Origin: Brachionus rotundiformis
Taxonomy: Eukaryota > Rotifera > Eurotatoria > Ploima > Brachionidae
DNA: 64,000 nucleotides
Reading direction: 5' to 3'
NCBI GenBank assembly: GCA_016802295.1
Contig: JAESIW010000210.1
Location: forward strand, 868,001-932,000
The notes beneath the pieces are model-generated. The model was not told where the DNA came from. It saw only the letters and a list, made by a program, of their open reading frames with translations, and did no database searches. The stretch's first letter is position 1, and each line of letters starts with the position of its first letter. Position numbers and translations under genes: made by a program. Shown piece after piece: positions 34,174 to 43,692 of the stretch.

Positions 34174-34503
34174 ATGAAAAACATTATGCAAATTATGCAA
34201 AAAGCTCAGCAATTGCAAAAAGATATGGAAAAACTAAAGGTAGAAATTAACAATACTAATTTTGAAGGCACCGCAGGTGGCGGTATGGTTAAAGTTACCA
34301 TTAATGGCGGTTTAGAAATTAAAAACATAGAAGTGGATGATTCTATAGTAGTAGTAGAAGAAAAAACTTTGTTGGTAGACTTAATTATTGCAGCTTTTAA
34401 CGATGCTAAAAATAAAGCTAATGCTTATAACGATGAAAAAACTAAAGAGCTAACCGCAGGGTTGCCTATTCCTCCGGGTATGAAAATTCCAGGAATGTTT
34501 TAG
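34174..34503 (+). CDS. ybaB: YbaB/EbfC nucleoid-associated protein
   Basis: A 109-residue DNA-binding protein; KNIMQIMQKAQQLQKDM starts it and FEGTAGGGMVKVTING, GLPIPPGMKIPGMF complete the family pattern. YbaB binds DNA as a dimer and is typically encoded just before recR, as here. In many bacteria dnaX precedes it; here dnaX is 8 kb away on the other strand. Confidence 0.95.
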   Translation: MKNIMQIMQKAQQLQKDMEKLKVEINNTNFEGTAGGGMVKVTINGGLEIKNIEVDDSIVVVEEKTLLVDLIIAAFNDAKNKANAYNDEKTKELTAGLPIPPGMKIPGMF

Positions 34504-34562
34504 TACACATAGTGTTAAGTTTTGGTTATAGCCACATAATAATATAAATTGTAATTAAGTTA

Positions 34563-35165
34563 ATGAGTAAAAAAAATTTAGAAGATTCTATTTTGGTGTT
34601 AAGTAGATTGCAAGGCATTGGCCCCAGAGGCGCAAGGCGTATTATGCTAGATTTAATAAAAAAAAAGGATTCTTTGTTGGCTCCGTTAATTACAGTGTTG
34701 CAAGAAATTAAAGATACTACTAAGTTTTGCAAAAATTGCTACAATGTAGACTTTGAAGAAGTGTGTTATATTTGTACCGATAACAAAAGAGATAAAACCG
34801 CTTTATGTGTAGTAGAAGATATTGCAAGCTTATGGGCTATGGAAAAAACCAACCAATACAATGGGCTATATTTTGTAATGGGGGGCAATTTGTCTGCTTA
34901 TAAAGGGGTTTCGCCAGAAGATCTACATTTAGACGAATTAATTAATAAAGTTAATAATGAAAACATAGTAGAGCTTATTATAGCCACAAGCTCTACTGTA
35001 GAAGGCCACATTACCGCTAATTATATTACTAGCAATATTACCAACGCTAATGTTAATATTACTGCTTTAGCACAGGGTATTCCAGTTGGTGGCGAGCTAG
35101 AGTATTTAGACGACGTTACGCTTTCTACAGCAATAAAACTACGTAAAAAGGTTGCTTATGACTAA
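34563..35165 (+). CDS. recR: Recombination protein RecR
   Basis: A 200-residue protein with helix-hairpin-helix (RLQGIGPRGARRI), a four-Cys zinc finger (CKNC...CYIC), a Toprim domain (CVVEDIASLWAME) and a Walker B-like end. It loads RecA with RecF and RecO for gap repair. Its stop overlaps the def start, so they are cotranscribed. Confidence 0.96.
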   Translation: MSKKNLEDSILVLSRLQGIGPRGARRIMLDLIKKKDSLLAPLITVLQEIKDTTKFCKNCYNVDFEEVCYICTDNKRDKTALCVVEDIASLWAMEKTNQYNGLYFVMGGNLSAYKGVSPEDLHLDELINKVNNENIVELIIATSSTVEGHITANYITSNITNANVNITALAQGIPVGGELEYLDDVTLSTAIKLRKKVAYD

Positions 35166-35670
35166 CAGTTTAGTTTATTATCCTAATAAAATATTACGCA
35201 CTAAGGCTACTAATATTGCCAACATTACTGTAGAAATTAAACAATTTGCTAACTTTATGCTAAATGTAATGTACAATAGTGCAGGCATTGGCTTAGCGGC
35301 AAATCAAGTTGGCAGTGGTTTAAATATGTTGGTGCTAGATTTACAAGAAGATGATATAAAAAAACCTATGGTGTGTATTAATCCGGTTATTACTTCGTAT
35401 TCTGCAGAAACTAGCGAAATGGAAGAAGGTTGTTTATCGTTACCTGGTATAAAAGGTATAGTAACCAGACCTAAACAAATACAAATACAGTTTTTAGATT
35501 TAGAAGGCGTTAAACATAATATTACCGCCACAGATTTACTAGCAGTTTGCTTACAGCACGAGGTAGACCATTTAAATGGTAAAATATTTTTAGATAGAAT
35601 GTCTGCAGTGGATAAGTCTAAATTACTAAGAGAATACTTAGCACTTAATAATACAAATAGTAATGATTAA
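35158..35670 (+). CDS. def: Peptide deformylase
   Basis: Removes the formyl group from nascent N termini. The three motifs are GIGLAANQVG (residues about 44-53), EGCLSLPG with metal-binding Cys, and QHEVDHLNG with the two metal His and catalytic Glu. ATG at 35158 is chosen; a TTG two codons earlier has no better ribosome site. It overlaps recR by 8 bases and fmt by 8 bases. The length of 170 residues is normal. Confidence 0.96.
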   Translation: MTNSLVYYPNKILRTKATNIANITVEIKQFANFMLNVMYNSAGIGLAANQVGSGLNMLVLDLQEDDIKKPMVCINPVITSYSAETSEMEEGCLSLPGIKGIVTRPKQIQIQFLDLEGVKHNITATDLLAVCLQHEVDHLNGKIFLDRMSAVDKSKLLREYLALNNTNSND

Positions 35671-36625
35671 TAATTTAAAAATCGCTTTTATGGGCTCTGG
35701 CTTATTTGCTTATAATATTATTACTAAGCTAATAAACCAAGGCGTTGCTATTAATACAATTTACACTAAACCAAACAAACCAAGCGGTAGAGGGCAAAAA
35801 CTTACCGAATCTATGGTGTATAATTTAGCAGTTGCCAATAATATTAATGTGGTTACTGTACCTAATTTTAAAAATTTAACAGATGCACAGCAGTTTATTA
35901 ATGCTGGGTTTGATGTTGCCTTGGTTGCTTCGTACGGTGTGTTGTTACCAGATAATATGCTTAATGCCCCTAAATACGGTTGCGTTAATGTGCATGGGTC
36001 GGTTTTGCCTTATTGGCGTGGGGCTTCGCCTGTACAAACAAGCATTTTACACAACAAAGCTTGTGGCGTAACGCTAATGCAAATGGATAAAGGCTTAGAT
36101 ACAGGAGATATTATTGAAATTGTAGAATATAACTTAACTAATAATAGTTACTTTACAGAAGTATTTAATGATTTATCTGTATTAGGGGCAAATATGTTAT
36201 TAAACTATTTAAACAATATAGCCAACAACATACCAATTAAAACTACCAAGCAAAATAACGCTTTAGCCACTAAGTGTGGAATAATTACTAAACAACAAGG
36301 TGCGTTAAACTTTAATAATTTAGCACAACATTTGCAAAATCAGGTGCGGGCTTTTCAGGTTTTTCCTACCAGTTTTTTTACTTATAACAACACAATTATA
36401 AAAGTTTTAAAAGCCAGTGTGGTTAATAATATTACCAATATAACCGCTACGGCATGGGCTAACCAACCAGTAGGCACTATTATTAACAATAGTAATTTGC
36501 AAATTTTGTGTGCTAATAATACGGTTTTACAAATAGATACCTTGCAAAGACCATCTAAAAAACCTATGGAATACAACGTTTTTAAGCAAGGATTTAATTT
36601 TAATTTAGGCGATACTTTAAATTAG
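35663..36625 (+). CDS. fmt: Methionyl-tRNA formyltransferase
   Basis: Formylates initiator Met-tRNA using 10-formyl-THF. The 320-residue protein has KIAFMGSGLFAY at the start, VNVHGSVLPYWRGASPVQTSI with the catalytic Asn and His, and GVTLMQMDKGLDTGDI. The C-terminal OB-fold domain is present. The def-fmt pair is the usual alphaproteobacterial order. Confidence 0.95.
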   Translation: MINNLKIAFMGSGLFAYNIITKLINQGVAINTIYTKPNKPSGRGQKLTESMVYNLAVANNINVVTVPNFKNLTDAQQFINAGFDVALVASYGVLLPDNMLNAPKYGCVNVHGSVLPYWRGASPVQTSILHNKACGVTLMQMDKGLDTGDIIEIVEYNLTNNSYFTEVFNDLSVLGANMLLNYLNNIANNIPIKTTKQNNALATKCGIITKQQGALNFNNLAQHLQNQVRAFQVFPTSFFTYNNTIIKVLKASVVNNITNITATAWANQPVGTIINNSNLQILCANNTVLQIDTLQRPSKKPMEYNVFKQGFNFNLGDTLN

Positions 36626-36711
36626 TAAAAAAAAGTATTGCTATATATGGTTTTTATGGTAACTTGTAGGTATAAATTTAATTTTATATTTATTAACTTT
36701 AGGGGTACGGT

Positions 36712-37713
36712 ATGGCTAAATTAATTGCGTTAATAATGTTATTTACATTAAGTTTTGCTGCAGAAGGCTCTATTAGAATGGTGGGTAGTGGTAGTGTTTA
36801 TCCGCTAGCATCTTTAATTGCACAACAGTTTTCATCTAAATACAATTATGCCACACCGGTGGTAGAGGCAAACGGTACAGGTAACGGGTTTAAGTTGTTT
36901 TGTGCTCCATTTAGTAATTCATCTCCTTCGGTTTCTAGTGCTTCTAGGCACATTAAAGCAGGCGAAATGGAGCTATGCAACAACAACCAAGCTGGCGAAA
37001 TTTTAGAAATTAATTTAGGCTTAGACGGCCTAACGGTTTTGTATCCTGCAGTTTTAGGCAATATTAATTTAACCAAAGAAGATATTTTTTTAGCGTTTGC
37101 TAAATATGTGCCAGATAGTAAGGGTAAATTAATAGCAAACCCTAATAAAACTTGGCAAGATATAAACGTTAATTTACCCAATATTGCTTTAAAAATTTTA
37201 GGGCCTTCTAGTGGGTCTGGCACTAGGGATGCTTTTTTTGAAATTATAATGCATTCTGCTTGTAATAATTTGTATTCTGCAGGCACTATTAAAGATAAAA
37301 AAATAGATAAAGATGTGGTTTGTGGTTCTTTAAGATCAGACGGTGCATGGATAGACGGCGGAGAGACTTATGCGTTGTCGGTTAAAAAAGTTATGGACTC
37401 TAAAGACACATTTGCAATAGTGGGTTACAATTTTTATAATGCACAAGAAAAAAAGATAAAAGCTGCTTCTATTAACGGAATAGCCCTAAACGAAGCTAAC
37501 TTAACTAACAGAACATACCCTTTATTAAGACCCTTTTATATGTACTTTAAGTTAGATGATGTTGCTTATGTAGTAGGCTTAAAAGAGTTAATTAAAGAAG
37601 CTACAAGTTTTGAAGCCATAGGCCCTAAAGGGTATTTAAAAGCAAGTGGCTTAATTCCTTTATCTAATGCAGATATTAAAGCACAACAAGATAAAGTAAA
37701 TGCCAAATTATAA
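36712..37713 (+). CDS. pstS: Phosphate-binding protein PstS
   Basis: A 333-residue periplasmic binding protein. Residues 1-16 form a signal peptide (hydrophobic, ending ...SFA). Phosphate-contact motifs are VGSGSVYPLAS near residue 22, RHIKAGE, and GPSSGSGTRDAF near 164. It delivers phosphate to PstC/PstA. A conventional Pho box is not obvious upstream, so PhoB control cannot be supported. It starts the pstSC-x-pstAB-phoU run. Confidence 0.92.
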   Translation: MAKLIALIMLFTLSFAAEGSIRMVGSGSVYPLASLIAQQFSSKYNYATPVVEANGTGNGFKLFCAPFSNSSPSVSSASRHIKAGEMELCNNNQAGEILEINLGLDGLTVLYPAVLGNINLTKEDIFLAFAKYVPDSKGKLIANPNKTWQDINVNLPNIALKILGPSSGSGTRDAFFEIIMHSACNNLYSAGTIKDKKIDKDVVCGSLRSDGAWIDGGETYALSVKKVMDSKDTFAIVGYNFYNAQEKKIKAASINGIALNEANLTNRTYPLLRPFYMYFKLDDVAYVVGLKELIKEATSFEAIGPKGYLKASGLIPLSNADIKAQQDKVNAKL

Positions 37714-37741
37714 AATTAATTTTATAAGGATAGTTTAGTTA

Positions 37742-39124
37742 ATGTTTATAATAATAACTATATTTTTAATAGCTATTTACTTTGGTTATAGATTATCTAA
37801 CAAAAAATTTACCAGTTTATTAATTAGCAACAACGGTAACAATGTTGCTAACTATGGTAAAGCTAAGTATTTTTCTATTTACTTGGTTATTGCGTTGCTG
37901 GTTGCATTTGTAATTGTTTTTATAACTTACAAATTTTTACTTAGTTATTATTTACAACAGTATGTATTAACTTCTAATAACGTTCATCCTAGGGCGTTGT
38001 TGCTACTTAAACAACAAGCTAAGCAATTAGCAGAAACCACAGGTTTTTTTGGTAGTTATAACATTACATTTAATACCTTGCTACCTGCTAATTTATTAAT
38101 TAAAATTGCAAAACTATATAACTTTACTTTGCTTATAAGTTATGTACTGTTTGCAATAGTTTTAACTATTGTGGTAGGTGTGGTTTATGGCTATTTAATA
38201 AAAAAAGCTAATATTAATATTAATTATGTTAATAAGGTAGAAAGCATAACTAAAAAAGTTTTGTTTGCTTTAACTAGCATAGCTGTTGTTACTACGGTGG
38301 CTATTGTAATATCGTTATTATTAGAAACTTTAGATTTTTTTAAGTATGTTCCGGTTAGCAAGTTTTTATTTGGCACAGTTTGGGATCCTTCGCAAGCAGA
38401 TATAAACGCTACTAATAACTTTGGGGTTATTCCACTAATAACCGGAACCCTACTAATAGCGGTTATAGCCACTGTTTTTTCTACCATTATTGGCGTAATG
38501 GGTGCAGTTTATATGGCAGAATATATGCCTAAAAGTGCACGTAAATTTGTAAAACCAGCTTTAGAAATTTTAGCGGGTATTCCTAGTATTGTGTATGGCT
38601 TTTTTGCTGCAGTGTATTTTGCCCCAGTTATAGTTGGTTTTTTAAAATATTTTGGCGTGCAAGCCAGTTACGAAAACGCCCTAAACGCCGGTATTATAAT
38701 TGGCGTTATGATTATTCCATTTATTTCTTCTATTAGCGATGACGCCTTGCGTTCTGTACCTAAACCTATTAAAGAAGGTGCTTTGGCTATGGGATCTTTA
38801 AAGCACGAAATGATACTAAAAGTTTGCTTGCCTGCATCGTTATCTGGTATTTTAGGCGGGGTAATTTTAGCTTTTTCTAGAGCAATAGGCGAAACCATGG
38901 TAGTGGTTATGGCGGCTTCGTTATCTGCTAATTTAACCTTTAACCCTACACAGCCAGTTACCACAATTACTACACAAATTGCCATGCTATTACAAGGCGA
39001 CCAAGAATTTAACAGCCCAAAAACGCTTTCTACTTTTGCTTTAGGGTTAGTATTGCTACTGTTAACGTTAATTTTAAATGTTATTATATTTAAAATTACT
39101 AAAAAGTATAAAAATAAATATTAA
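37742..39124 (+). CDS. pstC: Phosphate ABC transporter permease PstC
   Basis: A 460-residue inner-membrane permease, longer than classic PstC (about 320) because of an N-terminal extension of about 150 residues carrying extra membrane helices and a hydrophilic loop, as in some alphaproteobacterial PstC. The C-terminal MetI-like domain has FGTVWDP, PLITGTLLIAVIATVFS, and the ABC-contact EAA loop EGALAMGSLKHEMILKVCLP with GETMVVVM. It follows pstS by 28 bases. Confidence 0.92.
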   Translation: MFIIITIFLIAIYFGYRLSNKKFTSLLISNNGNNVANYGKAKYFSIYLVIALLVAFVIVFITYKFLLSYYLQQYVLTSNNVHPRALLLLKQQAKQLAETTGFFGSYNITFNTLLPANLLIKIAKLYNFTLLISYVLFAIVLTIVVGVVYGYLIKKANININYVNKVESITKKVLFALTSIAVVTTVAIVISLLLETLDFFKYVPVSKFLFGTVWDPSQADINATNNFGVIPLITGTLLIAVIATVFSTIIGVMGAVYMAEYMPKSARKFVKPALEILAGIPSIVYGFFAAVYFAPVIVGFLKYFGVQASYENALNAGIIIGVMIIPFISSISDDALRSVPKPIKEGALAMGSLKHEMILKVCLPASLSGILGGVILAFSRAIGETMVVVMAASLSANLTFNPTQPVTTITTQIAMLLQGDQEFNSPKTLSTFALGLVLLLLTLILNVIIFKITKKYKNKY

Positions 39125-39142
39125 ACAAAAGGTATAGCTTAT

Positions 39143-39355
39143 ATGTTTAACTTAAATTCTTATAATAGCAACAACAGTAATAAATTTAAACAGTTATTGT
39201 TTAGTATTATTGCTATAATAGCCATTGTATGTATAACCATTGTAGCTTTTTTTGTGGTTTCTACTGTGGTTGTAGGTATAATTTTTGTGGCTATAGCTTT
39301 AATTTTAATAGCTGTAGTGGCCGCTATTATACGTGCCTACAAAAATAAATATTAA
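39143..39355 (+). CDS. Small two-helix membrane protein inside pst operon
   Basis: A 70-residue protein with a hydrophilic Asn/Ser-rich start, then about 45 strongly hydrophobic residues that could form two transmembrane helices, and a basic C terminus (RAYKNKY). No family is recognised. It lies 18 bases after pstC and 22 bases before pstA, on the same strand, with an AAAGGT-like ribosome site. The end resembles that of PstC (KKYKNKY), so a recent shared tail or a chance Lys/Tyr-rich ending is possible. It may help assemble the transporter or be a spurious frame; operon position and hydropathy favour a real gene. Confidence 0.5.
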   Translation: MFNLNSYNSNNSNKFKQLLFSIIAIIAIVCITIVAFFVVSTVVVGIIFVAIALILIAVVAAIIRAYKNKY

Positions 39356-39377
39356 ATTTAATACTAAAGAGCCCCGC

Positions 39378-40601
39378 ATGAGCCTAATAGAAAAAAACAA
39401 AAAACCCGCCACTAGCAGACGCATTAAAGAAGTAATTTTTAAAGCCGTTACATTTTTAAGCTTATTATTTGCTGTAAGTATGGTTTTTGTTTTAATTTTT
39501 TCGGTAGCTATTAAAGGCTATACTGCTTTTTTTACCAACTATGTAGTAATAAATGTTAACCCTAGCGTAGTAGCACAAGATACCAAGCAAAACATTAAAC
39601 AACAAATTATAAACAACGTGTTGGCTAATAATGCTAATGCAGATATTACTTACCTGCAAAATATAGATATTGCACAGGTTATTAGTAATACCGAGTTTAA
39701 TGATTTTGCTAGCAAACTTAGTAATATGCAACAACCTAGCCAATATAAGCTTTTGTTGGTTTCTAACTTAGATATGTATTTAAAAAATTATGTAAATAAA
39801 AATATTATAAACCAAAACGTATTGCAAGTTGTTAATTTGCTACAAAGTAATAATTTATTACAGTATAAGCTTAACACACACTTTTTTAGTAATTCGGATT
39901 CTAGATACGCCGAAAGCGCTGGTATAAAAGGGGCTTTAGTGGGTACTGGTTATGTGGTATTGCTTACAATGTTGTTTGCTATTATAATTAGTATATGTGC
40001 TGCTATATACCTAGAAGAATTTGCCAATAAAAATAGTAGGTTAGTAGGCTTTATAGATATTAATATTAATAACTTAGCTGCGGTGCCTTCTATTATATTT
40101 GGTTTGTTAGGTTTAGTAATATTTGAAAACTTTTTTGGTGTACCACGTGGAACCCCTTTGTTGGCTTCGTTAATTTTAACTTTAATGGTATTGCCTACTA
40201 TAATTATAACCACTAAAATTGCATTATCGGCGGTGCCTAAAATTATTAAAGAGGCTTCTTATGGTTTAGGGGCTTCTAAATTACAAGTATTACTTGGGCA
40301 TTCTATACCTATGTCGTTACCAGGTATAATAACTGGAGTTATTATTAGTGTTTCTAGAGTAATAGGCGAAACCGCACCGTTGTTAATGATTGGAATGATG
40401 TCTTTTACTAATAACCCACCGGCAAGCATTTTAGATAACGCAGTAGTTATGCCTATACAAATACTACTTTGGTTTAACAACCCAGAAGCCGGATACGCCG
40501 AAAAAGCATCTGGCGCTATTTTAGTATTGTTATTAATAATATTTGTAATAAATTTGTTAAGTTCTTTATTACGTAGCAAGTTTGAAAAAAAATACAAGTA
40601 A
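39378..40601 (+). CDS. pstA: Phosphate ABC transporter permease PstA
   Basis: About 407 residues from ATG 39378, which has AAAGAG upstream; an earlier in-frame ATG at 39333 would overlap the small membrane protein. There is one N-terminal helix, a long periplasmic domain (about 60-185), then the MetI-like permease core with YLEEFANKN, NNLAAVPSIIFGLLGL, the EAA loop ASYGLGASKLQVLLGHSIP, and RVIGETAPLLMIG. It is longer than E. coli PstA, as in alphaproteobacterial DUF3333-type PstA. Confidence 0.92.
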   Translation: MSLIEKNKKPATSRRIKEVIFKAVTFLSLLFAVSMVFVLIFSVAIKGYTAFFTNYVVINVNPSVVAQDTKQNIKQQIINNVLANNANADITYLQNIDIAQVISNTEFNDFASKLSNMQQPSQYKLLLVSNLDMYLKNYVNKNIINQNVLQVVNLLQSNNLLQYKLNTHFFSNSDSRYAESAGIKGALVGTGYVVLLTMLFAIIISICAAIYLEEFANKNSRLVGFIDININNLAAVPSIIFGLLGLVIFENFFGVPRGTPLLASLILTLMVLPTIIITTKIALSAVPKIIKEASYGLGASKLQVLLGHSIPMSLPGIITGVIISVSRVIGETAPLLMIGMMSFTNNPPASILDNAVVMPIQILLWFNNPEAGYAEKASGAILVLLLIIFVINLLSSLLRSKFEKKYK

Positions 40602-40611
40602 GGACAAACCA

Positions 40612-41370
40612 ATGAAAGAAAAAATTACAGTTAAAGATTTATCGTTATACTATGGTAATAAATTAGCATTACAAAATATTAATTTAGGTTTTTTAGAAAA
40701 AACTGTTACCGCATTAATAGGGCCTTCTGGCAGTGGCAAATCTACGTTTTTAAAGTGCTTAAACCGTATGAACGACCTTGTAGACACCTGTAGCATTAAA
40801 GGCTCTATAGCGTTAAATAATCAAGAAATAAACGATAAAAATTTAGACGTTGTAAGTTTACGTATGAAAGTAGGTATGGTTTTTCAAAAACCCAATCCTT
40901 TTCCTAAAAGTATTTTTGAAAACGTGGCTTATGGGCTTAGGTTGCACGGTTTGTATACATCTAAAAAGCAATTAGAAGAAGTTGTTAAAAGCTCGTTACA
41001 GCGAGTTGGTTTGCTAGATGAAATTAAAGATAGATTGCACGATAGTGCTATGGCGTTATCTGGCGGGCAACAACAACGTTTATGCATTGCCCGTACCATT
41101 GCTATAGAACCTGAAGTTATTTTAATGGACGAGCCTTGCTCTGCCTTAGACCCCATAGCCACAGCTAAAATAGAAAGCTTAATTGAAGAATTAAGTTCTA
41201 AATATACTATAATTATAGTTACGCATTCTATGCAACAAGCGGCTAGAGTATCTGATTACACCGCATTTTTTAATATGGGTAAATTAATAGAATATTCTAC
41301 CACTAAAGAAATTTTTACAAAACCTAAAGAACAACAAACCGAAGATTATATTTCGGGCAAAATAGGATAA
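40612..41370 (+). CDS. pstB: Phosphate ABC transporter ATPase PstB
   Basis: A 252-residue ATPase. Walker A is GPSGSGKSTFLKCLNRMND, signature LSGGQQQRLCIART, Walker B VILMDEPCSALDP. The ATG at 40612 with AAGGA upstream is preferred over an earlier ATG that overlaps pstA. Length matches E. coli PstB. Confidence 0.96.
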   Translation: MKEKITVKDLSLYYGNKLALQNINLGFLEKTVTALIGPSGSGKSTFLKCLNRMNDLVDTCSIKGSIALNNQEINDKNLDVVSLRMKVGMVFQKPNPFPKSIFENVAYGLRLHGLYTSKKQLEEVVKSSLQRVGLLDEIKDRLHDSAMALSGGQQQRLCIARTIAIEPEVILMDEPCSALDPIATAKIESLIEELSSKYTIIIVTHSMQQAARVSDYTAFFNMGKLIEYSTTKEIFTKPKEQQTEDYISGKIG

Positions 41371-41379
41371 TTAAACACC

Positions 41380-42033
41380 ATGCAAGAGCATATTGTAAAA
41401 TCTTACGATGATGAGCTAAATAGATTAAAACGCTATTTATTAGAAATGATAGAAGCCACAAAAGTGCAAATAAACAAAACTAAAGATATGTTTTTTGCAG
41501 AAAATTTTACTAACTGGGAAGAAATTACCAAAGGCGATTCGGCTATAGATTTATTAGATAAAAAAATTGTTGATTTGTCTTTAGAAATTTTTAGCACCAG
41601 AAACCCAGTAGCGTATGATTTACGTTTTGTGTTTTCTAGTAGCCATATTTCTAGAAATTTAGAACGTATAGGCGATAATATAGGTAAAGTTTGTTTTTAT
41701 GCTAAAGATATTCAGAATACGCATTTAGATATTAACATGAAAATAATGCAAATAATGATGATTTTGTTAGATATGCAAGCAATTTTAAAAGATTCTTTAA
41801 CTAGCGGTAACCTAAAAAATTTACAGCAAGTGGTAGACTTAGATTTACAAGTAGATAATATATTTTATAATATAGCTAAGCTAACTTTAACCGAAATGTC
41901 TAAACCGGTTACAGATATTGTTAATTTAAATGCGTATTCTTTAGTTGCAAGATCTTTAGAGCGTGCTGGCGACCACTTTGTTAATATTGTTAAATATATA
42001 GAGTTTATGGAAAGTGGCGAGCTTAAGCACTAA
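41380..42033 (+). CDS. phoU: Phosphate signalling protein PhoU
   Basis: A 217-residue helical-bundle protein with two PhoU repeats. It has ALL-type metal-contact acid clusters: GDSAIDLLDKKI and RNLERIGDNIGKVC in repeat one, and SLERAGDHFVNIVKYIEF in repeat two. It restrains Pst and the phosphate two-component system (phoR/phoB not in window). Last gene of the operon, followed by a strong terminator. Confidence 0.94.
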   Translation: MQEHIVKSYDDELNRLKRYLLEMIEATKVQINKTKDMFFAENFTNWEEITKGDSAIDLLDKKIVDLSLEIFSTRNPVAYDLRFVFSSSHISRNLERIGDNIGKVCFYAKDIQNTHLDINMKIMQIMMILLDMQAILKDSLTSGNLKNLQQVVDLDLQVDNIFYNIAKLTLTEMSKPVTDIVNLNAYSLVARSLERAGDHFVNIVKYIEFMESGELKH

Positions 42034-42073
42034 GCAATTGCTAATTAACCGCTAAAGTTATTTTATTGCAATA

Positions 42074-42104
42074 AAAAAAACACTAATTAAATTAGTGTTT
42101 TTTT
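42074..42104. terminator. Bidirectional rho-independent terminator
   Basis: A perfect 14-bp stem (AAAAAAACACTAAT with ATTAGTGTTTTTTT) around a 3-base loop gives a T-run on either strand. It serves phoU on the plus strand and the convergent outer-membrane protein gene on the minus strand. Confidence 0.92.
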
Positions 42105-42131
42105 GTAATTTGTTAATTAAAATAAAGCGTT

Positions 42132-42980
42132 TTACAACATTATTTTAATACCTAATAATACAGAATAGTTTTTAAACATAACTTCTTTAGGCTCACCCAC
42201 AGTGTATTTGTATGCTTCAGCCAATTCTGCGTCTGTAGGTTTGTGCATATCGTTTTTAGGGTATACTTTAACTGTGTCGCCAAATTGTGCTCTGTATTCT
42301 ATGTTTAAAGCCACTGGTAATACGGTTAGTTCGTAAACTATACCACCAAAAAATTGGTTAAAGTTTATATTAACTTTTTTAGAGCACTCGTTAATATCGC
42401 TAGAAGAATCTAAGCAGTATTTTTCACCAAAGCCACTGCCGTTTTCGGTTTCGTCTAACCTAGTATCTACATAAAACATTTCTAATTCGCCTTTACCTCT
42501 ACCTGCACCAACGTATGGATACAATTTTCTAGATGGATAACGAATGTCTGCTATAACGTTTACAGCCAGTGCATTGCTTAGTTTTTCATCTCCGTAAGAA
42601 GATTTATCTAAAGGCTTATAATTAGTGGTTACCCCGCCACCGCCTACTAAATCACTTTTTAGCACAGGGTATTGTTGGTAAATGTTAGAGTATTCTAATT
42701 CAAATCTAACTACTCCTAATAATCTTACACCTAACGATGCATTAAATCTTCCGCCTTGTAAAAATCTGGTAGGTAAGTAAAAACTGCTATAGCCAAACTC
42801 GGTTTTAGTAACACCAAAGGTTCCGCTAACTGCATTACCAACCTGCGCCCCTACGTATACATTACCAAAGCCAAAGTCTCTTTTTAAGTCTTTTTTTTCT
42901 GGGTATAACGCATAAGATTTTTGAGTTATAAAAAATATTATTATTGCAAACTTTAAAATATATAGTAATTTTTTTAACAT
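42132..42980 (-). CDS. Outer-membrane beta-barrel protein (P44/Msp-like surface antigen)
   Basis: A 282-residue protein with a signal peptide (residues 1-24, hydrophobic core ending SYA) and alternating strands rich in aromatic and glycine residues (VYVGAQVGNAVSG, YPYVGAGRGKGEL, FFGGIVYELTVL, YSVLLGIKIML at the end). The C terminus ends in a hydrophobic strand as expected for barrel assembly. It resembles OMP_b-brl / surface antigen proteins of host-associated Alphaproteobacteria; the closest family cannot be settled by eye. It is one of three consecutive barrel genes on this strand. Two Cys occur in one extracellular-like loop (CLDSSSDINEC). Confidence 0.72.
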   Translation of the reverse strand: MLKKLLYILKFAIIIFFITQKSYALYPEKKDLKRDFGFGNVYVGAQVGNAVSGTFGVTKTEFGYSSFYLPTRFLQGGRFNASLGVRLLGVVRFELEYSNIYQQYPVLKSDLVGGGGVTTNYKPLDKSSYGDEKLSNALAVNVIADIRYPSRKLYPYVGAGRGKGELEMFYVDTRLDETENGSGFGEKYCLDSSSDINECSKKVNINFNQFFGGIVYELTVLPVALNIEYRAQFGDTVKVYPKNDMHKPTDAELAEAYKYTVGEPKEVMFKNYSVLLGIKIML

Positions 42981-43015
42981 TTTAGTCTTTGTCTTTTTGT
43001 TAATTAATTAAATTT

Positions 43016-43687
43016 TTATAAAATAAAATACTTTATACCAAACACAATGTTATGATTTAAAGCACCATATTTAACAGTACTTGGTATAGCCACTGTGCTG
43101 TTAGCTGGTATGTTTACTTTTACGTTAAACTTACTTAGTAACAGTTTATATTCTGCAAATACACCAAAGCCTAAAAATGGTATTTTTGCTGTGGCACCTG
43201 CATGTACCGAAACCGCATTGTTGGTAGCACTTTTGTTGTAGCTAACCAGTTTTACAAGGTTTTCGTCTATTCCTGATAATCCGTTGTTTAGCTTTATTGT
43301 ACCTGTGTGGTAGCCAACACCAATGTATGGATTTACAAAAGGAATAATTTTTAAATCTGTAAATAAAGTAGCTCCGTATTGGGTAACCCCAAAATTAGAG
43401 TTATTAAAATTATTAAAATATTGAGCCTCTATTCTAAAAATATTTAATATAGGCACGTTAAGTGGCGTAATACCAATTGCTGCATTTAAAGCCATGCTAG
43501 ATTTTGCAGGAGATTTAGTTGAATTAGTAACATCGGTTATAGTGTAGGTATTTACAGAACTATTAGATAAACCAGCCGAAACATAAACACTAGGCACAAA
43601 AGGTATAGCTAGTGCTGTTTTACTTGCTAATAATACAAATAAAGAACTTAGCAATAATGTTTTTTTAATGTTTTTACTTATTTGCAT
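43016..43687 (-). CDS. Outer-membrane beta-barrel protein
   Basis: A 223-residue barrel with a signal peptide (1-27, ending ALA). Strand-like repeats include VYVSAGLSNSS, ALNAAIGITPL, YIGVGYHTGTI, VSVHAGATAKIPFLGFGVFAEYKLL and the terminal IVFGIKYFIL. The GxGYHTG and FxEYKLL elements are typical of the 8-strand OmpA/Omp25-like group. It lies 35 bases upstream of the previous gene and 5 bases after the next, so the three form one transcript. Confidence 0.72.
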   Translation of the reverse strand: MQISKNIKKTLLLSSLFVLLASKTALAIPFVPSVYVSAGLSNSSVNTYTITDVTNSTKSPAKSSMALNAAIGITPLNVPILNIFRIEAQYFNNFNNSNFGVTQYGATLFTDLKIIPFVNPYIGVGYHTGTIKLNNGLSGIDENLVKLVSYNKSATNNAVSVHAGATAKIPFLGFGVFAEYKLLLSKFNVKVNIPANSTVAIPSTVKYGALNHNIVFGIKYFIL

Positions 43688-43692
43688 GCTTA

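Noticed and set aside
36626..36711. Pho box before pstS
   Set aside because: No pair of 7-bp CTGTCAT-like repeats with the right spacing was found.
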